A stretch of DNA of 47,220 nt from Hyphomicrobiales bacterium (GTDB taxonomy: Bacteria; Pseudomonadota; Alphaproteobacteria; Rhizobiales; Aestuariivirgaceae): positions 1-47,220 of the forward strand of contig JAEUMJ010000016.1 in the NCBI GenBank assembly GCA_016792865.1. Reading direction: 5' to 3'. A program made the position numbers and the translations under genes. Shown piece after piece: positions 25,325-35,192 of this stretch. Under the pieces are notes generated by a model. That model had not been told where the DNA came from. It saw only the letters and a program-made list of their open reading frames with translations, and made no database searches. Numbering within the stretch: position 1 is the first letter of the stretch; each line of letters starts with the position of its first letter.

Positions 25325-26470
25325 TCAGAGGCGGTCAAGTGCCTGTGAAATATCCGAAATCAGGTCGTTGACGTTCTCCAGTCCGATGGAGAAGCGCACC
25401 AGATTGTCGGGAACCGGGCTGTCCGGCCCCTCGATCAGCTTGCGATGCTCGGCGAGGCTTTCCGGCCCGCCGAGAGATGTGGCGGGCGTGATCACCTTCA
25501 ACAAGGTGCAAAAACGCCTGGCGCCGTCAAAGTCGGTGCGCAGCAGGAAGCTCAACATGCCCCCGTAACCATCGGTCATCTGCCGCCGGGCGATTTCATG
25601 GCCGGGGTGCGTTGCAAGTCCGGGATAGAGCACGCGCTCCACTTTCGGATGGCTGGAGAAATGCCGGGCAATCGCCTTGGCATTGGCGGAAGCCTCGCGG
25701 TAGCGCACGAAAAGCGTGCGAACCCCGCGCATCAGCAGCCAGCACTCGAAAGGTGCCAGCGGCGCCCCGGTCTTGGTGCGGAGGGCCTGCAACAGCGCCC
25801 AGCGTTCATTCGTCTCGCGCGTGATCAGTGTCCCCGCCAGAACGTCCGAATGGCCATTCAGGTACTTCGTGACCGAATGGAAGACATAGTCGGCCCCCAG
25901 CGTCAGCGGCCTTGTGGTGACAGCCGCGGTTGCCGTGGCATCGACGCCCAGGATCGCTCCGGCCTCATGGGCAATTGCCGCTGTCTCGGCAATGTCGATC
26001 ACGTCCCACGTCGGGTTGGAGGGGGTTTCGATCCAGACGAGATCGGTCTTTCCCGGCTGCATCGCTGCACGCAGCGCGGCACTGTCGGTCATGTCGATGA
26101 GGGAGAGCGCAATACGGCCCTTGTCGGCAAGCGACTTCAGCCAGACGCGCACGCCATAATACATGTTGACGGGCGCCACCACATGCCCGCCCAGCGGCAC
26201 CGTATCGACGAGAGAGAAGATGGCGGCGACGCCGGAAGGATATAGCAGGCACCCTGCGCCTTCTTCCAAGGCCGCCAGCAGCGCCTCGGCCTGATAGAGC
26301 GTCGGGCTGCCGCCGCGCTGGTAGTCATCCGGGAGGCGCTTTTCATAAGACTCGTCACGGGCAAAGGTCGAGGCCATGTAGATGGGAGGAACGACAGCGC
26401 CCGTCGTCGGCTCCACCGCCCGGAAGGCGTGCGCCGCGATGGTTTCCGCTCTCGGCCTCTCGTTAGACAT
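25325..26470 (-). CDS. Cys/Met-metabolism PLP-dependent lyase/transferase (cystathionine gamma-lyase/synthase family)
   Basis: The 381-residue type I PLP enzyme belongs to the trans-sulfuration family. It has VVPPIYMASTF, YPSGVAAIFSLVDT, the cofactor Asp region LGVDATATAAV and the Schiff-base lysine in FHSVTKYLNGHSD, plus the C-terminal TSLGGPESLAEHR. Family members make or break cystathionine, or eliminate methanethiol; which one applies is not decided by sequence alone. Its start overlaps the SDR stop by 8 nt. With pdxH upstream, the operon couples PLP production to a PLP-dependent sulfur enzyme. Confidence 0.87.
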   Translation of the reverse strand: MSNERPRAETIAAHAFRAVEPTTGAVVPPIYMASTFARDESYEKRLPDDYQRGGSPTLYQAEALLAALEEGAGCLLYPSGVAAIFSLVDTVPLGGHVVAPVNMYYGVRVWLKSLADKGRIALSLIDMTDSAALRAAMQPGKTDLVWIETPSNPTWDVIDIAETAAIAHEAGAILGVDATATAAVTTRPLTLGADYVFHSVTKYLNGHSDVLAGTLITRETNERWALLQALRTKTGAPLAPFECWLLMRGVRTLFVRYREASANAKAIARHFSSHPKVERVLYPGLATHPGHEIARRQMTDGYGGMLSFLLRTDFDGARRFCTLLKVITPATSLGGPESLAEHRKLIEGPDSPVPDNLVRFSIGLENVNDLISDISQALDRL

Positions 26471-27206
26471 GCTGCCCGCCGTTGATGTGCAGTTCGGCGC
26501 CGCTCACATAGGACGACGCATCGGTGCAGAGGAAATAGATGGCCTTCGCCACTTCCTCCGGTTGACCGAGACGGCGCAGCGGAATCTGCGGAATGATCTT
26601 CTCGGTGCCGGGAGAGAGGATGCTGGTCTCGATCTCACCGGGTGAAATGGCATTCACGCGAACTCCCAGCGGCCCGAAGTCGTGGGCCATCTCGCGGGTA
26701 AGCGCGGCAAGCGCCGCCTTCGACGTGGAATAGGCTGCGCCCGCGAAGGGATGCACCTTTGAGCCGGCGATTGATGTCACGTTCACCACTGCACCCTTGG
26801 CCTGCTTCAGTTCATTGAGCAGTCCGCGGGCCAGCATGATGGAGGCAAAGAAGTTGATCTGGAATACGGTCTTCCAGTCGTCTTCGCTGGTATCGATGGA
26901 ATTCATCCGCGCCCCGCCCGCAAGCTTGGGGCTGATGGCGGCATTGTTGATCAGCGCATCGAGCCGCGAGCCATGAGACTTCAGCTTCTCGCGCATCACG
27001 GCAATCGCCTTGTGGGTATCGTCAGACGAGGCGAGATCAACGACGATATGATCTTCGGGTCCGGCATCCCATGGGCAGTCTTCCGGGAAAGGTTGACGCG
27101 AACAGGTGATGACGCGCCATCCCGCCGTGGAGAAGCGCTTCACCGTTGCATGGCCGATGCCGCGTGAGGCACCGGTGAGGATCAGGGTCTTGCGGGAGTC
27201 AGTCAT
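26463..27206 (-). CDS. Short-chain dehydrogenase/reductase
   Basis: The 247-residue classical SDR has the NAD(P)-binding motif LTGASRGIGHATVKRF, LINNAAISP near residue 90, the catalytic Ser in VNVTSIAGSKVH and YSTSKAALAALTREMA (YxxxK). The C-terminus carries the expected RRLGQPEEVAKAIYFLC. The substrate is unknown. It starts 3 nt after the pdxH stop and its end overlaps the next PLP enzyme, so it sits inside a three-gene operon. Confidence 0.9.
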   Translation of the reverse strand: MTDSRKTLILTGASRGIGHATVKRFSTAGWRVITCSRQPFPEDCPWDAGPEDHIVVDLASSDDTHKAIAVMREKLKSHGSRLDALINNAAISPKLAGGARMNSIDTSEDDWKTVFQINFFASIMLARGLLNELKQAKGAVVNVTSIAGSKVHPFAGAAYSTSKAALAALTREMAHDFGPLGVRVNAISPGEIETSILSPGTEKIIPQIPLRRLGQPEEVAKAIYFLCTDASSYVSGAELHINGGQHV

Positions 27207-27209
27207 GGC

Positions 27210-27842
27210 TCAAGGATATAGCCGCGCCTTGCTCCAATCACCATCAGGCTTTTCGCGGCGGAACACCACGCGGTCATGCAGGCGGAACGGGCGGTCATGC
27301 CAGAATTCGATGGAGAGAGGGCGTACCCTGAAGCCGGACCAATAGGGCGGACGCGGCACCTCACCCAGCGCATAGCGGGCCGCTGCCATGGCCACGGCTG
27401 TTTCCAGCTCAAATCGCGCCTTCAGCGGCCGCGACTGCTGGGAAGCCCAGGCACCGATGCGGCTGTCCCGCGGACGCGAATTGAAATAGGCATCCGCTTC
27501 CGCATCGCTCACCGTTTCCACAAGGCCACGAATGCGCACCTGCCGGCGCAGCGTTTTCCAGTGGAAATTCAGCGCCGCCTTGCCGGTGGAGAGAAGCTCG
27601 TGGCCCTTCTGGCTTTCAAAATTGGTGTAGAAGACAAAGCCGCGCTCGGTGAAGTCCTTCAGCAACACCATGCGCACGTTGGGCAGGCCCTCGTCATCGA
27701 CGGTCGCCAGCGACATGGCATCCGGGTCGTTCGGCTCGGATTTCTTGGCGTCTTCCATCCATTCGCGGAAGAGGCCGAAGGGGTCGGTGCGCTCGGTGAA
27801 GCCGAGAGCGGCGGTCAGGGTGGTCAGTTCATTCAGGCTCAT
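27210..27842 (-). CDS. pdxH: Pyridoxamine 5'-phosphate oxidase
   Basis: PdxH oxidises pyridoxine or pyridoxamine 5'-phosphate to pyridoxal 5'-phosphate, using FMN. The 210-residue protein shows the family pattern: [56 protein letters not shown], and the C-terminal [22 protein letters not shown] with final RLYP. The ATG at 27842 gives the right N-terminus; the longer frame upstream runs through the fabI promoter and gene. It leads the pdxH-SDR-PLP lyase operon and is divergent from fabI (163-bp gap). Confidence 0.95.
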   Translation of the reverse strand: MSLNELTTLTAALGFTERTDPFGLFREWMEDAKKSEPNDPDAMSLATVDDEGLPNVRMVLLKDFTERGFVFYTNFESQKGHELLSTGKAALNFHWKTLRRQVRIRGLVETVSDAEADAYFNSRPRDSRIGAWASQQSRPLKARFELETAVAMAAARYALGEVPRPPYWSGFRVRPLSIEFWHDRPFRLHDRVVFRREKPDGDWSKARLYP

Positions 27843-28004
27843 GCCCGTACCATAATCACAGGACTGGTCCGCCGTCAGCGCCAGAGAGGGCAAAAAATGG
27901 CAGTCCACAGCCAGTTTGGCCCGCTTTTGCAAGCATCTGGATTGTTCCCGGACTTTGTGCCAATAGTCGCCACTCAAGTTCCTTTTTTGGGCGAAGCGAT
28001 AATC

Positions 28005-28829
28005 ATGAGCAATAACAGGGGTTTGATGGCCGGCAAGCGCGGCCTCATCATGGGCGTGGCCAACAACAGGTCGATCGCCTGGGGCATTGCCAGGGCCTGC
28101 GCCGACCAGGGCGCGGAACTGGCCTTCACCTTTCAGGGCGACGCGCTGAAAAAGCGTGTCGAACCGCTTGCAGCCGAAGTGAACTCCCCGATCGTGGTTC
28201 CCTGCGATGTGACCGACGCCGCTTCCATCGACGAGACCTTCAAGACGATCGAGAAGGTGTGGGGGAAGCTCGACTTCCTGGTCCATGCCATCGCCTTTTC
28301 CGACAAGAACGAGCTGGAAGGCCGCTATGTCGACACCTCGTCGGCCAACTTCGACAAGTCCCTGAACATCTCGTGCTACAGCTTCACCGCCGTGGCCCAG
28401 CGCGCCGAAAAGCTGATGAGCGAGGGCGGCTCGATGATCACCCTCACCTACTACGGTGCCGAGAAGTGGATGCCCCATTACAACGTCATGGGCGTTGCCA
28501 AGGCGGCGCTGGAAGCATCGGTGCGCTACATGGCCGCCGACCTCGGCCCCAAGAACATCCGCATCAACGCCCTGTCGGCTGGCCCGATCAAGACGCTGGC
28601 TGCCGCAGGCATCGGTGACTTCCGCTATATCCTGAAGTGGAACGAGTACAATGCGCCCTTGCGCAAGACTGTCACCATCGAGGAAGTGGGCGATGCCGGG
28701 ATGTTCCTCTGCTCGAACCTCAGCCGCGGCGTGACCGGCGAAGTGCTGCACGTCGATGCGGGTTACCATGTTGTCGGCATGAAGGTACCAACGGCTCCGG
28801 ACATGACGCTCAGCAAAGATGGCGATTGA
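28005..28829 (+). CDS. fabI: Enoyl-[acyl-carrier-protein] reductase FabI
   Basis: It performs the last step of each fatty-acid elongation cycle, reducing trans-2-enoyl-ACP with NADH. The 274-residue protein has [20 protein letters not shown] near the N-terminus, VHAIAF, the YxxxxxxK catalytic pair in [16 protein letters not shown], and [15 protein letters not shown]. The ATG at 28005 ([13 protein letters not shown]) matches rhizobial FabI starts better than the internal ATG at 28026. It overlaps the histidine phosphatase start by 11 nt and begins a fabI-phosphatase-aroC operon. Confidence 0.95.
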   Translation: MSNNRGLMAGKRGLIMGVANNRSIAWGIARACADQGAELAFTFQGDALKKRVEPLAAEVNSPIVVPCDVTDAASIDETFKTIEKVWGKLDFLVHAIAFSDKNELEGRYVDTSSANFDKSLNISCYSFTAVAQRAEKLMSEGGSMITLTYYGAEKWMPHYNVMGVAKAALEASVRYMAADLGPKNIRINALSAGPIKTLAAAGIGDFRYILKWNEYNAPLRKTVTIEEVGDAGMFLCSNLSRGVTGEVLHVDAGYHVVGMKVPTAPDMTLSKDGD

Positions 28830-29421
28830 TCCCGCTCTCCCCATCATCTACGTCCGCCACGGCGAAACCGACTGGAATGCCCAGGGCCTGATCCAGGGCA
28901 CCATCGACACCGATCTCAATGAAAAGGGCCATGTGCAGGCGAAGGCCGTCGCCGCACTCTTGGCTACACATCGCAACGACTGGGCCGATTTCGACATCAT
29001 CGTTTCCCCGCAGCGCCGCGCCCGCCAGACGGCGGAGCATGTGGTCCGCGCACTTGGCCGCAGCATCGACGCGCTCGATCCCAGTGTGCGGGAACTCGGC
29101 TTCGGCATCTGGGAGGGGAAGCCCTTCTGGGAGCTGAAAGCCTCTCCCGTCTATCCCGCCGATCCCGAAGCCCGCTTTTTCTGGCGCCCGGAAGGTGGCG
29201 AAAGCTATGAAGATGGCGTGGCCCGCGTGAACGCCTGGCGCGCCGCCCTCACCCGCCCCACCCTCGTCATTTCGCATGGTGCCGTCGGACGTTGCCTCAT
29301 GGGGGCGGTTGCGGGCCTCGGCCCCCGTGAACTGGTCAGCCTCGCCACGCCCCAGGGCGCCTACTGCCGGCTGGAGAACGGCAGCATCAGCTGGTTTGAC
29401 GGTGTGAACGATCCCGCCTAA
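28819..29421 (+). CDS. Histidine phosphatase / phosphoglycerate mutase-like protein
   Basis: The 200-residue protein has the catalytic RHGETDWN motif at about 13-20, [31 protein letters not shown] and the second histidine in [12 protein letters not shown]. It fits cofactor-independent phosphatases of the histidine phosphatase superfamily; dPGM activity is uncertain. It lies between fabI and aroC in one operon, overlapping fabI by 11 nt and ending 9 nt before aroC. Confidence 0.88.
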   Translation: MAIDPALPIIYVRHGETDWNAQGLIQGTIDTDLNEKGHVQAKAVAALLATHRNDWADFDIIVSPQRRARQTAEHVVRALGRSIDALDPSVRELGFGIWEGKPFWELKASPVYPADPEARFFWRPEGGESYEDGVARVNAWRAALTRPTLVISHGAVGRCLMGAVAGLGPRELVSLATPQGAYCRLENGSISWFDGVNDPA

Positions 29422-29430
29422 TCAGTCCCC

Positions 29431-30516
29431 ATGTCGCACAACACATTCGGCCACCTCTTCCGCGTCACCACTTTCGGTGAAAGCCACGGACCTGCCATCG
29501 GCGCAATCGTCGATGGCTGCCCGCCGGGGCTGCCGCTGAGCGAAGCCGACATCCAGGGGTTTCTCGACAAGCGCCGTCCCGGGCAATCCCGCTTCACCAC
29601 GCAACGGCAGGAGCCGGACGCGGTGAAGATCCTCTCCGGCGTCTTCGAGGACGATCGCAGCAACGGCCAGCGCACGACCGGCACGCCGATCATGCTGATG
29701 ATCGAGAATGTCGATCAGCGCTCGAAGGACTACAGCGAGATCCGCGACAAATACCGCCCCGGCCATGCCGACCTCACCTATGACGCGAAATACGGCATTC
29801 GCGACTACCGCGGCGGGGGACGCTCGTCAGCCCGCGAAACGGCAAGCCGCGTGGCGGCAGGCGCCGTGGCCCGCAAGGTCATTCCCGGCATCACCATCCG
29901 GGGCGCACTGGTGCAGATGGGACCGCACAGGATCGACCGCAAGAACTGGGATTGGAGCGAGGTGGACCGCAATCCGTTCTTCTGCCCGGACGCGGCGGCG
30001 GCCCGGATGTGGGAAGACTATCTCGACGGGGTGCGCAAGTCAGGCTCCTCCATCGGCGCGGTCATCGAAGTGACGGCCTCAGGCGTGCCGGTCGGATGGG
30101 GTGCGCCCATCTACGGCAAGCTCGACAGTGAACTGGCTTCCGCCATGATGAGCATCAATGCCGTGAAGGGTGTGGAAATCGGCGCAGGCTTCGCCGCTGC
30201 GGCCCTCTCGGGTGAAGACAACGCCGACCAGATCCGCATGCGCCACGGCAAGGCGGAATTCCTCTCCAACAACGCGGGCGGCATCCTGGGCGGCATCTCG
30301 ACGGGGCAGGACATCGTGGTGCGTTTCGCGGTGAAACCCACCTCCTCCATTCTCACACCCCGCCAGAGCATCACCAGATCGGGTGAAGAGGCGGATGTCT
30401 TCACCAAGGGGCGTCATGACCCCTGCGTCGGCATCCGCGCCGTTCCGGTGGGCGAGGCCATGATGGCGATCGTTCTCGCCGACCAGTTCCTGCGCCATCG
30501 CGGGCAAGTGGGCTGA
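29431..30516 (+). CDS. aroC: Chorismate synthase
   Basis: The enzyme converts 5-enolpyruvylshikimate 3-phosphate to chorismate using reduced FMN, the last shikimate step. The 361-residue product is full length and carries the three family signatures: [39 protein letters not shown] and the C-terminal [17 protein letters not shown]. It is the last gene of the fabI operon and is followed closely by a convergent small membrane-protein gene (5 nt). Confidence 0.96.
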   Translation: MSHNTFGHLFRVTTFGESHGPAIGAIVDGCPPGLPLSEADIQGFLDKRRPGQSRFTTQRQEPDAVKILSGVFEDDRSNGQRTTGTPIMLMIENVDQRSKDYSEIRDKYRPGHADLTYDAKYGIRDYRGGGRSSARETASRVAAGAVARKVIPGITIRGALVQMGPHRIDRKNWDWSEVDRNPFFCPDAAAARMWEDYLDGVRKSGSSIGAVIEVTASGVPVGWGAPIYGKLDSELASAMMSINAVKGVEIGAGFAAAALSGEDNADQIRMRHGKAEFLSNNAGGILGGISTGQDIVVRFAVKPTSSILTPRQSITRSGEEADVFTKGRHDPCVGIRAVPVGEAMMAIVLADQFLRHRGQVG

Positions 30517-30520
30517 ACAC

Positions 30521-30715
30521 TCAGCGACGCGTTGCGGTCATCAAGGCCCGCGCCACCCCGTATGACACCGGGATTGCAAGAACAAATCCGGCAGCCGCCG
30601 CCGCGATCAGCGGCATTGCCGTTGCATCCATGCGCATGGTCAGAACCGCAACAACGGCGGCACCCATCAGGGTCGTGCCGATGATGGCAAACAGCATCAA
30701 CGTCAGGCGAAGCAT
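30521..30715 (-). CDS. Small two-helix membrane protein of unknown function
   Basis: The 64-residue protein is almost wholly hydrophobic, with two predicted helices (about 2-26 and 33-56) and a basic C-terminus (TATRR). I do not recognise a function. AAGAGGAG 6-13 nt upstream of the ATG at 30715 is a strong ribosome-binding site. Its promoter region contains a near-perfect FNR/FixK-type box and a 9-bp inverted repeat, so oxygen or redox-linked regulation is possible. It is convergent with aroC and downstream of tlyA on the same strand with a 117-bp gap that holds these elements. Confidence 0.75.
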   Translation of the reverse strand: MLRLTLMLFAIIGTTLMGAAVVAVLTMRMDATAMPLIAAAAAGFVLAIPVSYGVARALMTATRR

Positions 30716-30730
30716 CCGTAACTCCTCTTG

Positions 30731-30754
30731 TTATATTAGACATCGCTAATATAA
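30731..30754. promoter_or_regulatory. 9-bp inverted repeat overlapping the inferred promoter of the small membrane gene
   Basis: TTATATTAG and its exact complement CTAATATAA are separated by six bases. The right arm overlaps the inferred -10 (TTATAT on the minus strand, 30754-30749). It looks like a repressor operator; the regulator is unknown. Confidence 0.5.
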
Positions 30755-30776
30755 TGAGAAGCGGCCTCCGTTCCCG

Positions 30777-30790
30777 TTGACCTGGATCAA
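30777..30790 (-). promoter_or_regulatory. FNR/FixK-type box (TTGACCTGGATCAA)
   Basis: It matches the TTGA-N6-TCAA consensus of the FNR/FixK family. It is centred about 41.5 bp upstream of an inferred start at about 30742 whose -10 is TTATAT at 30754-30749, i.e. class II activator spacing. It is upstream of the small membrane gene (30715) on the minus strand. Confidence 0.7.
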
Positions 30791-30832
30791 ACCCGGGTTG
30801 CGGCGGCGCGTCACGCCGAAGCAGGAGCTTTC

Positions 30833-31567
30833 TCAGTCCTTGCGGGCCGCGACGAGGAACTCCCTGTTGCCGTCGCCGCCCTCGACCGGCGATGGCACAA
30901 GCCCAAGCACCGTCCACCCCGACGCGACAAGGAATTCAGAGATGGCGGTGCAGGTCTCGGCATGCAGTAGCGTATCGCGCACCACGCCACCTTTCCCCAC
31001 GCCCTGACGCCCCACCTCGAACTGCGGCTTGATGAGCGCGACCAGTTCCGTGCCCGGCCTCACAAGGGCCAGCAAGGGCGGCAAGGCAACCCGAAGCGAA
31101 ATGAAACTCACGTCACTCACAATCAGGGCAACGTCTTCCGGCACATCTCCGGCCGTCACGTTTCTGGCATTCAGCCCTTCCTTCAAGGTCACGCGCGGGT
31201 CTTGTGCAAGGGCCGGAACCATTTGGCCGTGCCCCACGTCGATTGCCGTCACATGCCGGGCGCCGCGCTCCAGCAGCACCTGCGTGAAGCCTCCTGTTGA
31301 CGCCCCAAGATCGACACAGGATTTCCCTTTGGGATCAATCGGAAATGCCTCAAAGCTGCAAAGCAGCTTCAAGGCGGCCCGCGACACGTAGTGGGCACTG
31401 TCATCAGCCAGGGCCAGCACGTCGCCATCGGCAATCATCTGGGATGGCTTTCGCGCCGCCTCGCCATTCACGCGCACGCTTCCCCGCAACACGGCATCCC
31501 GTGCCCGCGCCCGGCTCTGCACCAGACCGCGCGAGACAAGCGCCTCGTCAAGCCGTCGTGACGTCAC
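30833..31567 (-). CDS. tlyA: TlyA-family rRNA/RNA methyltransferase (S4 + FtsJ domains)
   Basis: The 244-residue protein has an N-terminal S4 RNA-binding domain ([20 protein letters not shown]) and a FtsJ-like methyltransferase domain ([39 protein letters not shown]). TlyA homologues 2'-O-methylate 16S and 23S rRNA. The GTG start at 31567 overlaps the xseB stop (GTGA). It is third in the deacetylase-xseB-tlyA operon. A possible haemolysin role in the older literature is not supported here. Confidence 0.92.
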   Translation of the reverse strand: MTSRRLDEALVSRGLVQSRARARDAVLRGSVRVNGEAARKPSQMIADGDVLALADDSAHYVSRAALKLLCSFEAFPIDPKGKSCVDLGASTGGFTQVLLERGARHVTAIDVGHGQMVPALAQDPRVTLKEGLNARNVTAGDVPEDVALIVSDVSFISLRVALPPLLALVRPGTELVALIKPQFEVGRQGVGKGGVVRDTLLHAETCTAISEFLVASGWTVLGLVPSPVEGGDGNREFLVAARKD

Positions 31568-31809
31568 TCGACATCAAGGGGCGCACGGCCCGTGGGATTG
31601 CCTTTCGGGTCGAGCGTGATCTTCTCGATCCGGGCTTCAGCCTCGCGCAGCTTGGCCTCGCAATGCTTGCGCAACATCTCGCCGCGTTCGTAGATCCTGA
31701 TCGACTCTTCCAGTTCCACGCGCCCGCCTTCAAGACGCGCCACGATCTCTTCCAGCGCGGCAAGCGCCTTCTCGAAGGAGAGCGCAGCAATGTCGTCGGG
31801 TGTGGTCAT
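31564..31809 (-). CDS. xseB: Exodeoxyribonuclease VII small subunit
   Basis: The 81-residue protein has the XseB core [19 protein letters not shown] followed by [20 protein letters not shown] and [11 protein letters not shown]. XseB partners XseA to degrade single-stranded DNA. It overlaps the deacetylase gene before it and tlyA after it by 4 nt each. No xseA is nearby. The ATG is at 31809. Confidence 0.95.
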   Translation of the reverse strand: MTTPDDIAALSFEKALAALEEIVARLEGGRVELEESIRIYERGEMLRKHCEAKLREAEARIEKITLDPKGNPTGRAPLDVE

Positions 31810-32783
31810 GACTCGTCCTCATCCTCTTCAGCCTGATCAAGCGCCGCAGCCAGTGTTTCACCATGCATCAGGGCATGAAGGTGAACCCCTGCCGAGCCGG
31901 CCAGTCCCTGAAGGTCATAGCCGCCTTCCAGGACCGAAACAACGCGGCCGCGTGCGTGGCTATCGGCCAGTTCCATCAGCCGCAGCGTGGCCCAGGCGAA
32001 ATCCTCTTCCGTGAGTTCGAGGCTTCCCAGCGGGTCGCGCACATGGGCGTCGAAGCCCGCCGAGATGATGACCAGATCCGGCGCAAATGAATCCAGCGCA
32101 GGAAGGATGATGCTGTTCATGGCCTCGCGGAACTCGACCCCGCCATCCCCGGCCCGCAGCGGCGCGTTGAAGATGTTGCCCACGCCCGTTTCGCTCACCG
32201 CTCCCGAACCGGGATAGAGCGGCATCTGGTGGGTGGAACCGTAGAACATGTTCGGGTCGGCCCAGAAGATGTCCTGCGTGCCATTGCCATGGTGGACATC
32301 GAAATCGACAACCGCCACCCGTTCCGCATCATATCGTTGCCGGGCATGATACGCCGCAACCGCCGCCTGGTTGAAGAAGCAGAAGCCCATGGCCCGGTTC
32401 TGCTCGGCATGATGGCCGGGCGGGCGCATGGCGCAGAAGGCATTGTCGGCCTCGCCCCGGAATACCGCATCGACGGCTGCTGTCGCCGCACCCACCGCGC
32501 GGAGAGCGGCCTCCAGGGTGTGGGCCGACATCACGGTATCGGCATCGATGTACTCAAAGCCGCTCTCTGGCGCGACGGCCATGATCTTCTGCACATGTTC
32601 CGGAGAGTGCGCCATGAGCAACTGCTGCTCGATGGCGCGCGGCGCCTCGCGGCGCACCACACCGGCGAAATGGGGCGACTCCAGCACCGAATAGACGGCC
32701 TTGATCCGGTCAACCCGCTCCGGGTGGCCGGGAGGCGTTTCGTGGCGCAGGCTGGAACGGTGCGTGTAAACGAGGGTGGTCAT
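31806..32783 (-). CDS. Histone deacetylase-family protein (class II HDAC-like)
   Basis: The 325-residue protein has the arginase/deacetylase core with the metal and catalytic motifs [49 protein letters not shown] and EGGYD. Bacterial homologues deacetylate acetylpolyamines or lysines; the substrate here is unknown. The start at 32783 ([10 protein letters not shown]) is preferred over the longer forms (ATG at 32789 or far upstream), which run into the divergent Sua5 gene. It leads an operon with xseB and tlyA. The acidic tail (EEDEDES) overlaps xseB by 4 nt. Confidence 0.9.
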   Translation of the reverse strand: MTTLVYTHRSSLRHETPPGHPERVDRIKAVYSVLESPHFAGVVRREAPRAIEQQLLMAHSPEHVQKIMAVAPESGFEYIDADTVMSAHTLEAALRAVGAATAAVDAVFRGEADNAFCAMRPPGHHAEQNRAMGFCFFNQAAVAAYHARQRYDAERVAVVDFDVHHGNGTQDIFWADPNMFYGSTHQMPLYPGSGAVSETGVGNIFNAPLRAGDGGVEFREAMNSIILPALDSFAPDLVIISAGFDAHVRDPLGSLELTEEDFAWATLRLMELADSHARGRVVSVLEGGYDLQGLAGSAGVHLHALMHGETLAAALDQAEEDEDES

Positions 32784-32828
32784 GGCCATGGTGTAGCCGA
32801 GGCAGCGCCCCGCTGCTATAGCGCCCGC

Positions 32829-33752
32829 ATGCAACGGAACGACGATATCGCACACGCGGCGGCTGTGCTGCGCCAGGGGGGCCTCGTGGCCTTCCCCACC
32901 GAGACGGTTTACGGCCTCGGCGCGGACGCATGCAACGATACGGCCGTGGCGCAGGTCTTTGCCGCCAAGGGCAGGCCGCAGTTCAATCCCCTCATTGCCC
33001 ATGTGGCCGACCTCGCCGCAGCGGAGAAGCTGGGACAGTTCCCTCCGCTCGCCCGCAAGCTCGCCCAGGCGTTCTGGCCGGGTCCGCTCACCCTCGTGGT
33101 GGAACGCACCGCCGATTGCCCCGTGTCGCGGCTGGCGTCAGCCGGTCTCACCTCGCTGGCCCTGCGGGTTCCTTCCCATCCGGTCGCCATTGCGCTGCTC
33201 CACGCCTTCGGCGGGCCGATCGTCGCCCCCAGCGCCAATGCATCAGGCCGCATCAGCCCCACCACTGCCGCGCATGTTCGTGCCTCGCTTGGAAGCGGCG
33301 TCGCCATGATCCTCGATGGCGGGCCATCGAAGGTAGGCGTTGAATCAACCGTCGTCAGCTTCCTGGATGACGTGCCGCGCCTGCTCCGCCCCGGTGGCCT
33401 CAGCCGCGAGCAGATCGAAACCTGTCTGGGCGTTCCGCTTGCCTCGGCCACGGCGGGTCCGCTCCATGCGCCCGGACAACTCGAAAGCCATTACGCACCG
33501 CGTGCCACGCTCCGTCTCAATGCCATCGCTCCGGAGGCAGGCGAAACCTACCTGGGCTTTGGCGGCAATGCCCACGGGCCGCATACGCTTTCCGCGCGCG
33601 GTGACCTGATCGAGGCTGCCGCCAATCTCTTCGGCAAGCTGCATGAAATCGACGCCACGGCAAAGGCCATCGCCGTTGCCCCCATCCCCGAAAGCGGATT
33701 GGGGGAAGCGATCAATGATCGCCTCCGCCGGGCTGCGGCTCCCCGGCCATGA
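32829..33752 (+). CDS. sua5: L-threonylcarbamoyladenylate synthase (Sua5)
   Basis: The 307-residue enzyme makes threonylcarbamoyl-AMP for t6A37 in ANN-decoding tRNAs. It has the YrdC-type N-terminal domain (LVAFPTETVYGLGADA, KGRPQFNPLIAHV, FWPGPLTLVVER, VAPSANASGRISPT) and a C-terminal Sua5 domain (SHYAPRATLRLN, YLGFGG), the longer Sua5 form rather than TsaC. The ATG at 32829 follows the divergent deacetylase start by 46 bp. Confidence 0.94.
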   Translation: MQRNDDIAHAAAVLRQGGLVAFPTETVYGLGADACNDTAVAQVFAAKGRPQFNPLIAHVADLAAAEKLGQFPPLARKLAQAFWPGPLTLVVERTADCPVSRLASAGLTSLALRVPSHPVAIALLHAFGGPIVAPSANASGRISPTTAAHVRASLGSGVAMILDGGPSKVGVESTVVSFLDDVPRLLRPGGLSREQIETCLGVPLASATAGPLHAPGQLESHYAPRATLRLNAIAPEAGETYLGFGGNAHGPHTLSARGDLIEAAANLFGKLHEIDATAKAIAVAPIPESGLGEAINDRLRRAAAPRP

Positions 33753-33776
33753 ACGGATAGCCATGAGCGGACACCC

Positions 33777-35189
33777 ATGACCAAGCGCCCCTCTCCCGAA
33801 ACCCTCGCCCGCTTCACCGCCATCGTTGGCGAGAAAGGCGTTCTCCGGGATCCGATCGAACAACGGCCTTACCTGGAGGAATGGCGGAACCTCTGGCACG
33901 GCAAGACGCCGCTCATCCTGAGGCCCGCCAGCACGGAAGAAATCTCGCGCATCATGGCGCTCGCCTTCGAGACAGAAACGGCCATCGTTCCCCAATCCGG
34001 CAATACCGGATTGGTGGGCGGGCAGATTCCCGATCCCGACGGCAGCGAGGTGGTGCTTTCCCTCGACCGCATGACCCGCATCATCGCCGTGGATGCCGAA
34101 GACTTTTCCATCACCGTCGAGGCGGGCGCAACGCTGGCCTCGGTGCAAGCGGCGGCACTGGAGCATGACCGGCTTTATCCCCTCTCGCTCGCCTCTGAAG
34201 GTTCGTGCCGCATCGGCGGCAATCTCGGCAGCAATGCAGGCGGCGTGAACGTGATCGCCTACGGTAATGCGCGGGATCTTTGCCTGGGTCTTGAAGTCGT
34301 GCTTGCCGACGGCCGCGTGCTCAATCAGCTTCGCGCCTTGCGCAAGGACAATACGGGATACGACCTGCGCAACATCTTCATTGGCAGCGAAGGCACGCTT
34401 GGCATCATCAGCAAGGCGGTGCTGAAGCTCTTCCCGCGCCCGCGCCGCCATGACACGGCCTTCATCGCCGTGCCCTCGCCGGATGCGGCGATCACGCTGC
34501 TGTCACGCTTCAGGCAACGCGCCAACAACAGCGTCGTAGCCTTTGAATTGATTCCGGAAATCGCCATTGCCTTCGTGACCCGGCACATGGGGGTGCGCAG
34601 CCCCTTGCCGCAAGCATCACCCTGGTTCGTGCTCGCCGAATTTGCCGACGCCGCCGAGACGGCGATGGAAGCCGCGCTTGCGGAAGCCATCGAGGAAGGT
34701 CTCGCCAGTGATGCGGCTGTTGCGCAGAATGAGACGCAACGCCTCGCCTTCTGGGAATTGCGCGAGAAGCTGTCGGACTCCCAGAAATACGAAGGCGGCT
34801 CGATCAAGCATGATGTCTCGGTGCCGGTGTCGCGCATTCCCGCCTTCATCGCAGCGGCCATCCCTGCGGTCGAGCACTTCATGCCAGGGTGCCGCTTCAT
34901 GTGCTTCGGCCACGTCGGCGACGGCAACCTTCACTTCAATGTGTCGCAGCCCGTGGGAATGGACAAGCAAGCCTATCTCGACCGCTGGCCGGAGATGAGC
35001 CGCATCGTGCATGACGTGGTGCTCGCCCATGGCGGCTCCATCTCGGCTGAACATGGCATCGGGCAATTGAAGCGCGAGGACATGCGCCGCATCAAGTCAG
35101 CAACCGAACTCGACCTGATGCGCGGCCTCAAACGCATGCTGGACCCGAAGGGCATTCTCAACCCCGGCAAGGTCTTGCCGGACCCCTGA
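33777..35189 (+). CDS. FAD-linked oxidase, D-2-hydroxyglutarate / D-lactate dehydrogenase family
   Basis: The 470-residue flavoprotein has the FAD-binding PCMH-type domain (VPQSGNTGLVGGQIP, ASEGSCRIGGNLGSNAGGVN, GYDLRNIFIGSEGTLGIIS) and the C-terminal cap (GHVGDGNLHFNVS, AEHGIGQLKREDMRR). Members oxidise D-2-hydroxyacids such as D-lactate or D-2-hydroxyglutarate to keto acids. It follows Sua5 by 24 bp and is convergent with the SRAP gene (3-nt gap). The substrate within the family is undecided. Confidence 0.91.
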   Translation: MTKRPSPETLARFTAIVGEKGVLRDPIEQRPYLEEWRNLWHGKTPLILRPASTEEISRIMALAFETETAIVPQSGNTGLVGGQIPDPDGSEVVLSLDRMTRIIAVDAEDFSITVEAGATLASVQAAALEHDRLYPLSLASEGSCRIGGNLGSNAGGVNVIAYGNARDLCLGLEVVLADGRVLNQLRALRKDNTGYDLRNIFIGSEGTLGIISKAVLKLFPRPRRHDTAFIAVPSPDAAITLLSRFRQRANNSVVAFELIPEIAIAFVTRHMGVRSPLPQASPWFVLAEFADAAETAMEAALAEAIEEGLASDAAVAQNETQRLAFWELREKLSDSQKYEGGSIKHDVSVPVSRIPAFIAAAIPAVEHFMPGCRFMCFGHVGDGNLHFNVSQPVGMDKQAYLDRWPEMSRIVHDVVLAHGGSISAEHGIGQLKREDMRRIKSATELDLMRGLKRMLDPKGILNPGKVLPDP

Positions 35190-35192
35190 CCC

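Noticed and set aside
27210..28847. 545-codon frame suggesting a long N-terminal extension of PdxH
   Set aside because: The extra part is antisense to fabI; the PdxH family starts at 27842.
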